Positions 26,342 through 34,294 of a DNA stretch of 51,680 nt are shown here, in pieces. The position numbers and the translations under genes are program-made. The notes beneath the pieces are model-generated. The model saw only the letters and a list, made by a program, of their open reading frames with translations, was not told the DNA's origin and searched no databases. Position 1 is the stretch's first letter, and each line of letters starts with the position of its first letter. Origin of the DNA: Pyrococcus kukulkanii (lineage in GTDB: Archaea; Methanobacteriota_B; Thermococci; Thermococcales; Thermococcaceae); the NCBI RefSeq assembly GCF_041647995.1, contig NZ_JARRIB010000007.1, forward strand, positions 1-51,680. Reading direction: 5' to 3'.

Positions 26342-27535
26342 ATGTATAAGCTGATTGCGTGTTTGCTCTTCATTATTATCACTGCCGGGTGCTTGGGGAA
26401 TGAGACTGCAATACCTCCTGGGGAAGGTTATGAGAACGTCGTTGAGGCGAATAATAACTTTGCCGTTAACCTGTATAGAGCAATTGGTGGAAAAGATAAC
26501 CTAGTCATTTCACCTTTGAGCGTTTTCTTAGCATTCTCTATGCTCTATGAGGGTTCTGAAGGCGAGACCAAGGCTGAACTTGAAAAAGTGTTTGGGTTCC
26601 CCTCTAATGAAAAGATGAGAGGTGATATCAGAAATTTGCTCCTAAACTTAACTTCTTCTAAGAACTTCACCCTCGACATAGCGAATGCTATCTGGATTAG
26701 GGAAGGGGCTAAACCAGAGAAGGAATACGTTGAGACGATAAGAAAGTATTATCAAGGCGAAATAAGGGAAGTTGACTTCCTCAACGATCCAATGGGTGCG
26801 GCAAGGGAGATAAACTCATGGGTTAGGGAGAAGACGAGGGGAAAGATAGAGAAAATAGTTGATAGGCTCGATTCTGACACTTACCTAATTATAACGAATG
26901 CAATCTATCTTAACGCTACTTGGATCTATCCATTCACCTCAACCTTCAACTCGACCTTCACAACGTTCAATGGAGTCGTGCAAGTGGAAATGATGAAGAG
27001 AATGGGGAAGTTCAACTACTATGAGGATGATGTAATGCAGATCATTGAGTTACCCTACAAGGGAAACCTCTCCATGATCGTTATTCTCCCTAAGAAACTG
27101 GAGGACTTTGAGAAAGTTGAAAAGAGCATTGATGCAAATCTCCTTAAGGAAATTCTCGAAAAGATGAAGAAGGAAAATGTCATGGTTTATTTCCCAAAGT
27201 TTAAGATGAAGAAGTTTTATAATCTCAACGATGCCCTCGCAAGGCTCGGGCTTAAGAGCGTTTTCACGGAGTTAGATATCCCGAAGATAGCTCCGGAAAG
27301 GGAGAAAGAGGATTTATGCATAGATAGGGTTCTTCACAAGACGTTCATAAAAGTTGATGAGAAGGGAACCGAGGCTGCCGCGGCAACTGCAATAATAGTA
27401 GTGGAAACTGCCATGCCTGTAGAAGTAAAGGAGTTCAAGGCGGATCACCCGTTCATATTCTTTATAATCCACAAGCCCACCGGTGCGATAATATTTATGG
27501 GAAGGATCGCTAATCCATCTGAGGGATCCCCATGA
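26342..27535 (+). CDS. Lipoprotein serpin (serine protease inhibitor)
   Basis: A 397-residue serpin with a lipoprotein signal: hydrophobic N-terminus then TAGC with Cys17. The fold is recognisable from ENVVEANNNFAVNLYRAI through NAIYLNATWIYPF to the end VFMGRI-type strand. The reactive loop begins with the inhibitory hinge GTEAAAATA at residue 342, small residues throughout, so it should be an active inhibitor rather than a storage serpin. By standard spacing P1-P1' falls near Thr356-Ala357, which suits a subtilisin-like protease. Anchored outside the membrane, it could control the cell's own secreted proteases. It overlaps the next gene by four bases (ATGA), indicating one operon. Confidence 0.92.
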   Translation: MYKLIACLLFIIITAGCLGNETAIPPGEGYENVVEANNNFAVNLYRAIGGKDNLVISPLSVFLAFSMLYEGSEGETKAELEKVFGFPSNEKMRGDIRNLLLNLTSSKNFTLDIANAIWIREGAKPEKEYVETIRKYYQGEIREVDFLNDPMGAAREINSWVREKTRGKIEKIVDRLDSDTYLIITNAIYLNATWIYPFTSTFNSTFTTFNGVVQVEMMKRMGKFNYYEDDVMQIIELPYKGNLSMIVILPKKLEDFEKVEKSIDANLLKEILEKMKKENVMVYFPKFKMKKFYNLNDALARLGLKSVFTELDIPKIAPEREKEDLCIDRVLHKTFIKVDEKGTEAAAATAIIVVETAMPVEVKEFKADHPFIFFIIHKPTGAIIFMGRIANPSEGSP

Positions 27536-28113
27536 TTGGGATCTTCGCCGGAAGGGGAGCGGTGCTATGGAGGGACGTTGCGAATGCATTGGAAAAGCTT
27601 GGTGTTGAATACGAGCTCGTAAACGATAGCCTGAACTTGGAGGGCATTGATACTTTAATAATCCCAGGGGGATACACATACGAGATGTGGAAGGTGCTCT
27701 ATCCTCAAAGGAACGCAATCCACGAATTTCTAGACTCTGGGGGAAGGTACGTTGGAATATGCGCTGGAGCTTACCTTGCCTCGGATGAAGTCATACTTCC
27801 AGACTATTCGAGGGTTCCTGGGCTTGGAATAGCTGATGTAGTTAATCACAGGCACCGTGGATCTTTCATGGCTGAGATAGAGATAGTTGACGAAGAGTTC
27901 CTCCGTGAGCTCCCCAAGAAGGTTAAGGTTTGGTATCAAAACGGACCACATATGGAGCTTGAGGGAAGGATAATTGCGGTGTTCAATGATGGACTTGCAG
28001 CGATAGCTAGGCAGGGAAATGTGACTTTGTTGGCAGTCCACCCGGAGGGTTCCCTTGAGAATGGAGTGGAGCCCTCTCAGGAGAACCTTAGGCTCTTTAG
28101 TATCCTTATATAA
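27532..28113 (+). CDS. GATase-like protein (BPL_N domain)
   Basis: A 193-residue class I glutamine amidotransferase-like protein of the BPL_N type. The nucleophile elbow GICAGAYLAS contains the Cys, and VHPEGS near the end gives the His-Glu part of the triad. The opening IGIFAGRGAVLWRDVANAL is typical of this group, which is found alone or fused to biotin protein ligase in eukaryotes. No ammonia acceptor domain is attached, so its reaction is unknown; a hydrolase or amidase is possible. It is translationally coupled to the serpin gene, an unexpected partner. Confidence 0.8.
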   Translation: MIGIFAGRGAVLWRDVANALEKLGVEYELVNDSLNLEGIDTLIIPGGYTYEMWKVLYPQRNAIHEFLDSGGRYVGICAGAYLASDEVILPDYSRVPGLGIADVVNHRHRGSFMAEIEIVDEEFLRELPKKVKVWYQNGPHMELEGRIIAVFNDGLAAIARQGNVTLLAVHPEGSLENGVEPSQENLRLFSILI

Positions 28114-28191
28114 CGTGGTGGATGCCAAGATGCCTGATAAATTATAAAGACGCGAATACCTTAATCATTTTTCTCTAGTTTTGTAAATCCA

Positions 28192-28923
28192 TTACTCCCT
28201 GATAACTATCTCTATCTTCTTACCCTCTCTGTATCCCTTCATGGCTGATAGCATTCCCTTTATCGTCTTCTCTACAAGTTCTTGAACCCAGTCCTTTAAC
28301 GGTAGAACTTGGCCGTCTATCTTTATGGTAACCTTGGGCCTAGAGCTTAAAACAACGCAGTCATTAACGCTCTTCTCCCCCCTGACTATAAGCCTGGCCA
28401 TCTCTGCACAGTTGAAGCCGCAGAGACCGCAGTCTATGTTGGGTAGCATAAATCCTCTCTTTAGAACGAGCTCGGCAAGCTTTTCCGGTTCTTTGGTTGC
28501 ATCTATCACCGGTAACCCGTCGATCTCCTTAATGCCCTTGCTCGCTATAACCCCACTCACCGCTACCGCCAGTCCATCATTGAGCTCCTTAACCTCTTCC
28601 TCACTTTTGGCACATATAACCTTAGGCACGTGCTTTATGCCCTTAAATCCCTCTAATAACATGACATCAGCGGACACCATGGATAAGAGGGCGTTTATGT
28701 CCTTTGCCTTGAACAGTAATGCATCGGTGTCGTGGGCCCTAACTAGTACTGCATCTGCAACCTTCGAGAACCTCCACGTGTCCGTTCCCTCCCTGTCGAA
28801 GTCAACGTGCATGCTCTTAGCTATCACGACCCTGTACCCCTTCTCCTTTAGTACCTTCGCAACGGCCTCTACTGTCGTGGTCTTTCCGCTCTTCTTGAAG
28901 CCAACAAAGGCCATGGCTTTCAT
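28192..28923 (-). CDS. mobB: Molybdopterin-guanine dinucleotide synthesis protein B with Fe-S motif
   Basis: A 243-residue protein. Residues 1-160 form the MobB P-loop domain (GFKKSGKTTTVEAVAKVL, later VMLLEGFKGIKHVPKVI) that helps attach GMP to molybdopterin, here presumably for tungsten enzymes common in Thermococcales. Residues about 165-195 hold IDCGLCGFNCAEMARL and a further Cys, a spacing like the 4Fe-4S domain of RnfB and CdhE. Escherichia coli MobB lacks this addition. The LSm gene lies 6 bp upstream, so the two are probably one operon. Confidence 0.85.
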   Translation of the reverse strand: MKAMAFVGFKKSGKTTTVEAVAKVLKEKGYRVVIAKSMHVDFDREGTDTWRFSKVADAVLVRAHDTDALLFKAKDINALLSMVSADVMLLEGFKGIKHVPKVICAKSEEEVKELNDGLAVAVSGVIASKGIKEIDGLPVIDATKEPEKLAELVLKRGFMLPNIDCGLCGFNCAEMARLIVRGEKSVNDCVVLSSRPKVTIKIDGQVLPLKDWVQELVEKTIKGMLSAMKGYREGKKIEIVIRE

Positions 28924-28929
28924 GGCTCA

Positions 28930-29139
28930 TCACTCCAGAAGCATTACCCAGCTTACATCATCTAGTGAAACTAGCATGGCCTTCCCCCTGTTCCCCACGA
29001 CGTCAACTACGTCCCTGAGTAACATAACTTCCCCATCGAAGTCCTCAAGGATCCCCGTAAAGGAGTGCTCGCTTCCAACCGTTATCGCTATCCTGTGCCC
29101 CTTCCATTCTGTGAGAACTTTTTCAAGTAAGCTCTCCAT
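28930..29139 (-). CDS. Small LSm/Sm-like protein
   Basis: A 69-residue Sm-fold protein. The Sm1-like part is HRIAITVGSEHSFTGILEDFDGEVMLLRD, and the second strand pair is MLVSLDDVSWVMLLE. It is divergent from the canonical archaeal SmAP1, lacking the usual KG/RG Sm2 motif, so ring formation and RNA binding are likely but untested. It lies just upstream of mobB on the same strand and divergent from fba. Confidence 0.65.
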   Translation of the reverse strand: MESLLEKVLTEWKGHRIAITVGSEHSFTGILEDFDGEVMLLRDVVDVVGNRGKAMLVSLDDVSWVMLLE

Positions 29140-29218
29140 TTAATCACCCCTTGACGTTCGAGAAACTGAATGAATTTTTAACGTTCACTCAACAAAAGAG
29201 CTTTTAAGCTATAAATCT

Positions 29219-29235
29219 ATTCACCTTAGGTGATA
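29219..29235 (+). promoter_or_regulatory. TGM-like operator at the fba start
   Basis: ATTCAC-CTTAG-GTGATA matches TATCAC-N5-GTGATA except at the first two bases, and its right half contains the ribosome binding site (GGTGAT). TATA-like TTTTAAGC/CTATAAAT lies 10-25 bp upstream. The downstream position would favour repression. Confidence 0.5.
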
Positions 29236-29238
29236 CAT

Positions 29239-30084
29239 ATGGATGCCCTTCAAAGTGTTGGTATTAGGAGGAGATTGAGGAGGTTCTTCCGCAGGGATGG
29301 GAGAGCATTAATTTTTGCCATGGATCATGGCTTTGAACACGGTCCGACGGACTTTGAACCCGTTTGGGAACACGTAAACCCTAGAGTTATAATAAGGAAA
29401 GTCGTGAGGGCTGGAATCGACGGGGTAATGATGCTTCCGGGGATAGCGAGAATAGCTGGGGATGAAGTTAAGCCCAATGTGGGATTGATGATAAAGCTCA
29501 CGAGTAAGACTAACCTAAGGCCAAAGGATGAGCAACTGATGCAGAGCCAGCTTGCCTTTGTTGACGATGCCATCAAGCTCGGTGCAGATGCAATAGCTGC
29601 AACCGTTTATTGGGGCTCCCCCCAGGAAGATGCCATGATGAGGCAATTCGCGGAGATAGTAAGCTATGCCCATGACCTCGGCTTCCCCGTTGTTCAGTTC
29701 GCCTACCCGAGGGGACCTTACATCAACGAGAAGTACGGGAAGAAGGAGGACTACAGGGTTGTCATGTACGGTGCGAGGGCAGCTGCCGAGAGCGGAGCGG
29801 ACATGATAAAGACCTACTGGACTGGGTCGAGAGAAACCTTCGCCAAGGTCGTTGATGCAGCAGCTGGAGTTCCCGTGCTCTTAAGTGGCGGAGCAAAGAC
29901 CGAGAATCCGGTGGACTTCCTCAAGGTAGTTTGGGAGGTCATCGAGGCTGGAGGAGCTGGAGCTGTAGTTGGAAGGAACATATTCCAGAGGGAGAACCCA
30001 GAGCCAATGATAAAGGCACTAATAAGGGTTGTCCACAGGAACGAGGACCCAGAGGAAGCTGCGAAGGCTGAAGGTTTAATATGA
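29239..30084 (+). CDS. fba: Archaeal class I fructose-1,6-bisphosphate aldolase
   Basis: A 281-residue DhnA/FbaB-type aldolase that cleaves and forms fructose-1,6-bisphosphate in the modified Embden-Meyerhof pathway and in gluconeogenesis. Key parts are [16 protein letters not shown] at the N-terminus, the Schiff-base Lys in [13 protein letters not shown], and the phosphate-binding VLLSGGAK and [10 protein letters not shown] loops. The GTG in-frame nine bases upstream would lie in the ribosome binding site, so ATG 29239 is used. Its own promoter and TGM-like site fit control with the sugar regulon. Confidence 0.95.
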   Translation: MDALQSVGIRRRLRRFFRRDGRALIFAMDHGFEHGPTDFEPVWEHVNPRVIIRKVVRAGIDGVMMLPGIARIAGDEVKPNVGLMIKLTSKTNLRPKDEQLMQSQLAFVDDAIKLGADAIAATVYWGSPQEDAMMRQFAEIVSYAHDLGFPVVQFAYPRGPYINEKYGKKEDYRVVMYGARAAAESGADMIKTYWTGSRETFAKVVDAAAGVPVLLSGGAKTENPVDFLKVVWEVIEAGGAGAVVGRNIFQRENPEPMIKALIRVVHRNEDPEEAAKAEGLI

Positions 30085-30145
30085 TCCCTCTTCTTTATTC
30101 ATTAAATTCTTAAACTCTTCTCTCCTTCTACGCGCGGGTGGTGCA

Positions 30146-31003
30146 ATGCTACTCCATACCTATCGCTCGTTCGACATGGAGCTTCCCACCGTGGACTTGA
30201 GGGAGGCCGATTACGTAATCCTCGGCTTGCCTTATGATGGGACTACAAGCTACAAGCCGGGGGCGAGGTTTGGGCCGGCACTTATAAGGCAGGCCACACT
30301 AAACTTTGAAAGCTACATCCTCGACTATAACGTTGACATAGCCGAGCTTAAGATTGCCGATGCTGGCGATGTATCTTTACCAGTAAACGTTGAAGATGCA
30401 ATTAGAGTTGCGGAAGAAACCATTAGAGAGCTTAGAGAGGTGAATCCAAACGCGATTCCAATATTCCTGGGCGGAGAGCATTCGATGACCTACGCCCCAG
30501 TTAAGGTTCTAAAGCCAAAGAGCTACGTCGTTTTTGATGCTCACCTCGACTTAAGGGATGAGTATCAGGGCTCAAGGTTCAACCACGCATGCGTGGCTAG
30601 GAGAATAAGTGAGCTCGGTGTCAAGGTTGCTATATTTGGAGTTAGGAGTGGAACTAAGGAAGAGCTAATTTACGCCGAGGAAAATGGTATTGAGTGGGTT
30701 CATGCCAGAGATTATAGCTATGAGGCATTCGTTGATCTCGTTCTTTCTATGCCCGAGCCAATATATGTTTCAGTGGATATAGATGTCTTTGATGCCTCTT
30801 TAGTTCCGGAAACTGGAACTCCTGAGCCCGGTGGGTTGAGGTTCTGGGACGTTGTGGAGGCCCTTGAATGGATAAGCGAGAGGAAAGAGGTAATAGCTTT
30901 TGATATAATGGAGGTTTCTGGGGATAAATTAGGCAATATAACCGCCTTAACCGCCGGAAAGTTGCTCTTCCACATCCTTGGCATGCTCGAAGAGTTCCGC
31001 TAG
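30146..31003 (+). CDS. speB: Agmatinase / arginase-family ureohydrolase
   Basis: A 285-residue ureohydrolase that most likely converts agmatine to putrescine and urea for polyamine synthesis. The binuclear metal site is complete: GGEHSMTYAP, DAHLDLRDEY, HACVARR and SVDIDVFDASLVP. Archaeal enzymes of this family can act on agmatine or on aminopropylagmatine, so the precise substrate is not certain. The ATG has a GGGTGG site, and the THUMP gene follows 12 bp downstream in the same direction. Confidence 0.9.
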   Translation: MLLHTYRSFDMELPTVDLREADYVILGLPYDGTTSYKPGARFGPALIRQATLNFESYILDYNVDIAELKIADAGDVSLPVNVEDAIRVAEETIRELREVNPNAIPIFLGGEHSMTYAPVKVLKPKSYVVFDAHLDLRDEYQGSRFNHACVARRISELGVKVAIFGVRSGTKEELIYAEENGIEWVHARDYSYEAFVDLVLSMPEPIYVSVDIDVFDASLVPETGTPEPGGLRFWDVVEALEWISERKEVIAFDIMEVSGDKLGNITALTAGKLLFHILGMLEEFR

Positions 31004-31015
31004 GAGGTTTAAGCT

Positions 31016-31486
31016 TTGAAGTTCATAGCCACGTGCCCTCCGGGGAGGGAAGGAGATGCAATGCTCGAACTTGAGTGGGCGATAAACGCTCGGGTTAGGA
31101 GGACGAAGTGGGGTGGCGTGCTCCTAGGTGAGACCAACCTCGAGCGGGATGAAGCGGTAAGGAAGGTTAGGGAGTTCGAAACTTTTTCCCTTCAAAGCTT
31201 CATTCCCATAGATGATGTAGTTGACCTTGAGGATCTTGAGGAGAAAGTTAAAGAGATAAGGCTACCCCCAGGAAAGAGCTTTGCCGTGAGGGTTAAGGTC
31301 AGGGGGGCAAAGGTCGGGGAGAAGTCTCTTGAGAGAAAATTGGGTGGGATTATAAAGGCAGTAAACGGCAATCCGGTGAACCTTGAAAGGCCCGATGTCA
31401 TAATTATGGTTAACGTCCTTGGCAAAAAAGCTGGGATTTCAGTTCTAAGACCTGAGGAGATTGTTAAGAAAGAAGCTAGGGACTAA
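31016..31486 (+). CDS. THUMP domain RNA-binding protein
   Basis: A 156-residue stand-alone THUMP domain, a fold found at the N-terminus of ThiI and of tRNA methyltransferases where it grips the tRNA acceptor arm. Typical parts are CPPGREGDAMLELEWAI, the VRVKVRGAKVGEKSLERKLG strand-helix and NLERPDVIIMVNVLGKKAGI. Single-domain relatives in archaea partner with a separate modification enzyme, for example the Tan1-like proteins. TTG 31016 is accepted as start because GGAGGT lies seven bases upstream. It closes a two-gene unit with speB and overlaps the end of the frameshifted ATPase by four bases. Confidence 0.8.
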   Translation: MKFIATCPPGREGDAMLELEWAINARVRRTKWGGVLLGETNLERDEAVRKVREFETFSLQSFIPIDDVVDLEDLEEKVKEIRLPPGKSFAVRVKVRGAKVGEKSLERKLGGIIKAVNGNPVNLERPDVIIMVNVLGKKAGISVLRPEEIVKKEARD

Positions 31487-32471
31487 AGTTCGAGGCATGT
31501 CTTCCTGTAGATGGGATCAGATATGACGTACAGGTTCCCCTTCTTGGACACGAGGTAGAGCTTTTGTAAGGTAGTAAGGAACTTGTAGAGGCCTGACTTT
31601 GAGGGGCCAAGCTTTAAGAGCTCGCTCCACTTTGCTCCAAATGCCATAGCCCTTAAGACCTTCCTAGCCCATTCCGGCCTGTTTCTTAGTATATTTTCAA
31701 GTTCTCCCCTTGCTACCTTAACTCCTTCACCGATGGCCTCTTCTAGAGCCTTTTTATGGGGAATTCCAGTACATCTCCTCAGCTCGTAGAAGCTCAGCCA
31801 TCCTGGCAGGGTTCCCAACTCCTCAATAGTTTCTGAGAGCTCTTTGGAAGTAAACGGGGCATTACACTTCTTTAATCCTTTTTCAAGGAACTCAAGGGCA
31901 GTTTGTAAATCCCAGGGTCCAATTTCGATCTTTATTGGGCCCTCCCATACAGGGGATTTTGTGGGTCTAGATTGAGGAGCGAGTCCATAAGGCCAATCCC
32001 TGACCCCGTAAAGATGAATTCAACGTCTCTCCTCGTGTTCCTTACCAAAGACAGAATGTTAAGGAACTGGTTCACTCCCTGCTTTATGTCCTGAACTTCA
32101 TCGAACACGACAACTGCCTTTTTAAGTCCCAGGAGAACATCCTCTAGGATTGCTGAGGGTTTCTCGACTTCCCTTTCTACCTCTATCGGGCCTACCCTTA
32201 CCCTTTTTATACCCTTCATCTTTGATCTTCCTAATGCACTGAGTATCCTTAAAGTCACATTCCTCAGGTTTTCTGCTCCTTTGAAATTCACATAGAAGGT
32301 CTTCTTTTCCGTCAGGTTTGCCGATACAATAGCTAGACTTGTCTTTCCAGCCATTCTCGGCTCCAGGATGGCTACCCAGGCATTGTTTTTAAGTGCCTTT
32401 GTAATTGTTCTAAGTTCATCCTCCATATCAAACAACTCCTCTCTGTTATGGCAGGGGCCCTGAAGAAACAT
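31483..32471 (-). pseudogene. Archaeal AAA ATPase broken by a one-base frameshift
   Basis: Two frames together make one ATPase of about 330 residues related to the gene at 24505. The first frame (32471-31932) has MFLQGPCHNREELFD, Walker A EPRMAGKTSLAI, Walker B KKAVVVFDEVQDI and sensor FIFTGSGIGLMD, and stops after NPLYGRAQ. The second continues with IKIEIGPWDLQTALEFLEKG through to the winged-helix end KTCLEL. Adding one C to the CCC run (31937-31942 GGGCCC) restores GRAPIKIEIG and joins them exactly. The break is a single event in a short homopolymer, so it could be a true mutation, a sequencing error or programmed slippage. Two tandem palindromes precede the start codon. Confidence 0.85.
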
Positions 32472-32473
32472 AG

Positions 32474-32505
32474 GTTCACCCGGTGAACTAGTTCACCCCG
32501 TGAAC
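32474..32505. repeat. Two tandem palindromes before the ATPase start codon
   Basis: GTTCACCCGGTGAAC (32474-32488) and GTTCACCCCGTGAAC (32491-32505) are near-identical 15-mers with a 2-base gap, a 17-bp period and dyad symmetry. They fill the space between the queC stop and the ATPase start, and the copy nearest the start contains its GGTGAAC ribosome binding site. An operator or an RNA hairpin is likely. Confidence 0.8.
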
Positions 32506-33225
32506 TTACAACTTTGGCGGTACCAGATAGACCGTCTTGTCCTCCCCTATCCCCTTTATAAGCCCGCGGTGCCTCCTCACACAGCTCTCGCACTGTCCGC
32601 AGTGTATTGGCTTTCCATCTTCGGTGAATCCTTGGGGCATATAGCATGAGTTCGAATACTCGTACTTGGCATTTAGCTCTTTTAGCAGTTTGGCTATCCC
32701 CCTCTTATCCAGATTTATGAGGGGGGCAATGACCTTGACGGGGTTCATGGTTGCTAGCTCTAGTGCCTTGTTAATTCTCTCAACGAAGTCCTGGGTGTTG
32801 TCTGGGAATGTAACACCTTCTTCGGCGTTGAAGCCTACAATTATATCCCCTCCGCCCATTGCGTCAAGCAGAGAGGCGGCAACTGAAATCAAAACTAGAT
32901 TTCTCGCTGGAACCCACACTGCCTTGGCCGTTTCCTTGGCCCTCTCAACGTTTTCTAGCTCTTCCGCTGTTACCCTGGGAGTTTCTCCCCTCACCAATGT
33001 AGTTCCAGCTATCTTGGAGAACTCTTCGAGGAAGTCTAGTCTAATAATTTTCAGCGGAACGTTGAGTTCTTTAGAGAAGAATTCCGCTACCCTGTTTGTG
33101 ACTTTCTCCTCATTACTCCCATAGTTAACCGTGAGCATGATCACCTCTTCGTAATTCTTCTTTGCCCAGTAGAGGCAAGCTGTTGAATCTAATCCGCCCG
33201 AGAATAGGACTACTGCCCTCTTCAT
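32506..33225 (-). CDS. queC: 7-cyano-7-deazaguanine synthase
   Basis: A 239-residue PP-loop enzyme that makes preQ0, the precursor of archaeosine in tRNA. The ATP loop is [17 protein letters not shown]; the zinc site is the Cys cluster CYMPQGF...CGQCESC near residues 195-220. Length and both motifs match the family. GGGAGGGT lies just before the ATG, inside the end of the upstream membrane-protein frame, which overlaps it by 101 bp. The other archaeosine genes are not in this window. Confidence 0.93.
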   Translation of the reverse strand: MKRAVVLFSGGLDSTACLYWAKKNYEEVIMLTVNYGSNEEKVTNRVAEFFSKELNVPLKIIRLDFLEEFSKIAGTTLVRGETPRVTAEELENVERAKETAKAVWVPARNLVLISVAASLLDAMGGGDIIVGFNAEEGVTFPDNTQDFVERINKALELATMNPVKVIAPLINLDKRGIAKLLKELNAKYEYSNSCYMPQGFTEDGKPIHCGQCESCVRRHRGLIKGIGEDKTVYLVPPKL

Positions 33226-34255
33226 TTCTTACCCTCCCACTCAGTATTGCTCCCATTATTGCCAATAATATCCTGTTATCTATTCCAGCGTCTATAGAAT
33301 ACACCAGGATTGAAATTGTGAAATTTAAAGACTCTTCCCTTATTTCACTTTCCCTTGCCATGATACCAATTAAGAAGCTTTCAATGATCCCCAGGATACC
33401 AAAATCAGCCACTGGTTGGCCGAATATTAAATAAGTATATCGTCCCTTACCACCAAGAAAAGTTGCGACAAGTCTTCTGGGATCTGGAGAAAAAAGTAGG
33501 CCTCCGTGATAAATCCCCCAAGGCATCCCCCTAACTGCAAGATTAGTAAACGTTAGGAACGTGAACCCGATTCTGACAAGTAGCTTTTCAATGTTTCCGC
33601 TAAGTATCAGTATTGCAATGCCAGCAATCCCCACGATGATGGTGTTCTTTGCCTTTACATCCCTCTTAGAGATAGAAAGAAGATATGCAACTGTTATCCA
33701 GAGGATGTATGACCTGAAAGTTCCAATGAAGAATATTGCGACCATCGTAAGAGTATAAACTAGTTTTATCCTTCGGTCTATGTTTGAGTATATTATGGCT
33801 ATTGTGCTCAAATATGCAGAGATCCCGAGGATCCCTGAGAACTCAAACCTAAGTGACTGGTTAAATAGTGGGACTCCAATGACTAGAAATGCAAGTATCG
33901 GAATTAAAAGGGAGCATGAGAAGGCAATGGGTACGCTTTTTGAATATACATCAACACCCTTTCTGTAAAAAAATAATAATATGAGGGCCATAACTGGGCC
34001 AATCGGGAAATATATGAAGGAGAACAATATAATTACTGCCTCATATACAACGTTTGGAATCTTAAACTTCCATATCTCCCAGCCGATATTCATGGCAAGA
34101 AAATTTAGAAGCAAGAGTGTCATTCCAACTGCCACTTCATGAGGTTTGTATCCCCTGGAATATATAACAGCCCTTATATCTTTATTTAAGAGTGTAAACG
34201 TTATAAGGAGCACGTAAAATATGAAGGTCGTGTTGAACACGTGGAATTTCCTCAT
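33125..34255 (-). CDS. Polytopic membrane protein of unknown function
   Basis: A 376-residue protein with roughly nine or ten membrane helices and short loops; no recognised motif apart from a conserved-looking luminal-type segment [21 protein letters not shown] near residues 255-275. The layout recalls oligosaccharide polymerases and ligases, and it sits head to head with an STT3-like gene, so a role in surface glycan assembly is a reasonable guess. ATG 34255 is preferred to an earlier GTG-type start that would enter the short divergent promoter. Its last 34 codons run over queC in another frame; a shift of reading frame would end it at the queC ATG as ATGA, so the 3' end may carry an indel. 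Confidence 0.65.
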   Translation of the reverse strand: MRKFHVFNTTFIFYVLLITFTLLNKDIRAVIYSRGYKPHEVAVGMTLLLLNFLAMNIGWEIWKFKIPNVVYEAVIILFSFIYFPIGPVMALILLFFYRKGVDVYSKSVPIAFSCSLLIPILAFLVIGVPLFNQSLRFEFSGILGISAYLSTIAIIYSNIDRRIKLVYTLTMVAIFFIGTFRSYILWITVAYLLSISKRDVKAKNTIIVGIAGIAILILSGNIEKLLVRIGFTFLTFTNLAVRGMPWGIYHGGLLFSPDPRRLVATFLGGKGRYTYLIFGQPVADFGILGIIESFLIGIMARESEIREESLNFTISILVYSIDAGIDNRILLAIMGAILSGRVRNEEGSSPILGRIRFNSLPLLGKEELRRGDHAHG

Positions 34256-34294
34256 CACTATTGAATTAGGCCGCACTTTAAAAAGGTGATTGCA

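Noticed and set aside
28325-29143. 272-codon frame opposite mobB and the LSm gene
   Set aside because: Ser/Thr/Leu-rich composition typical of antisense translation; both opposite genes are well supported.
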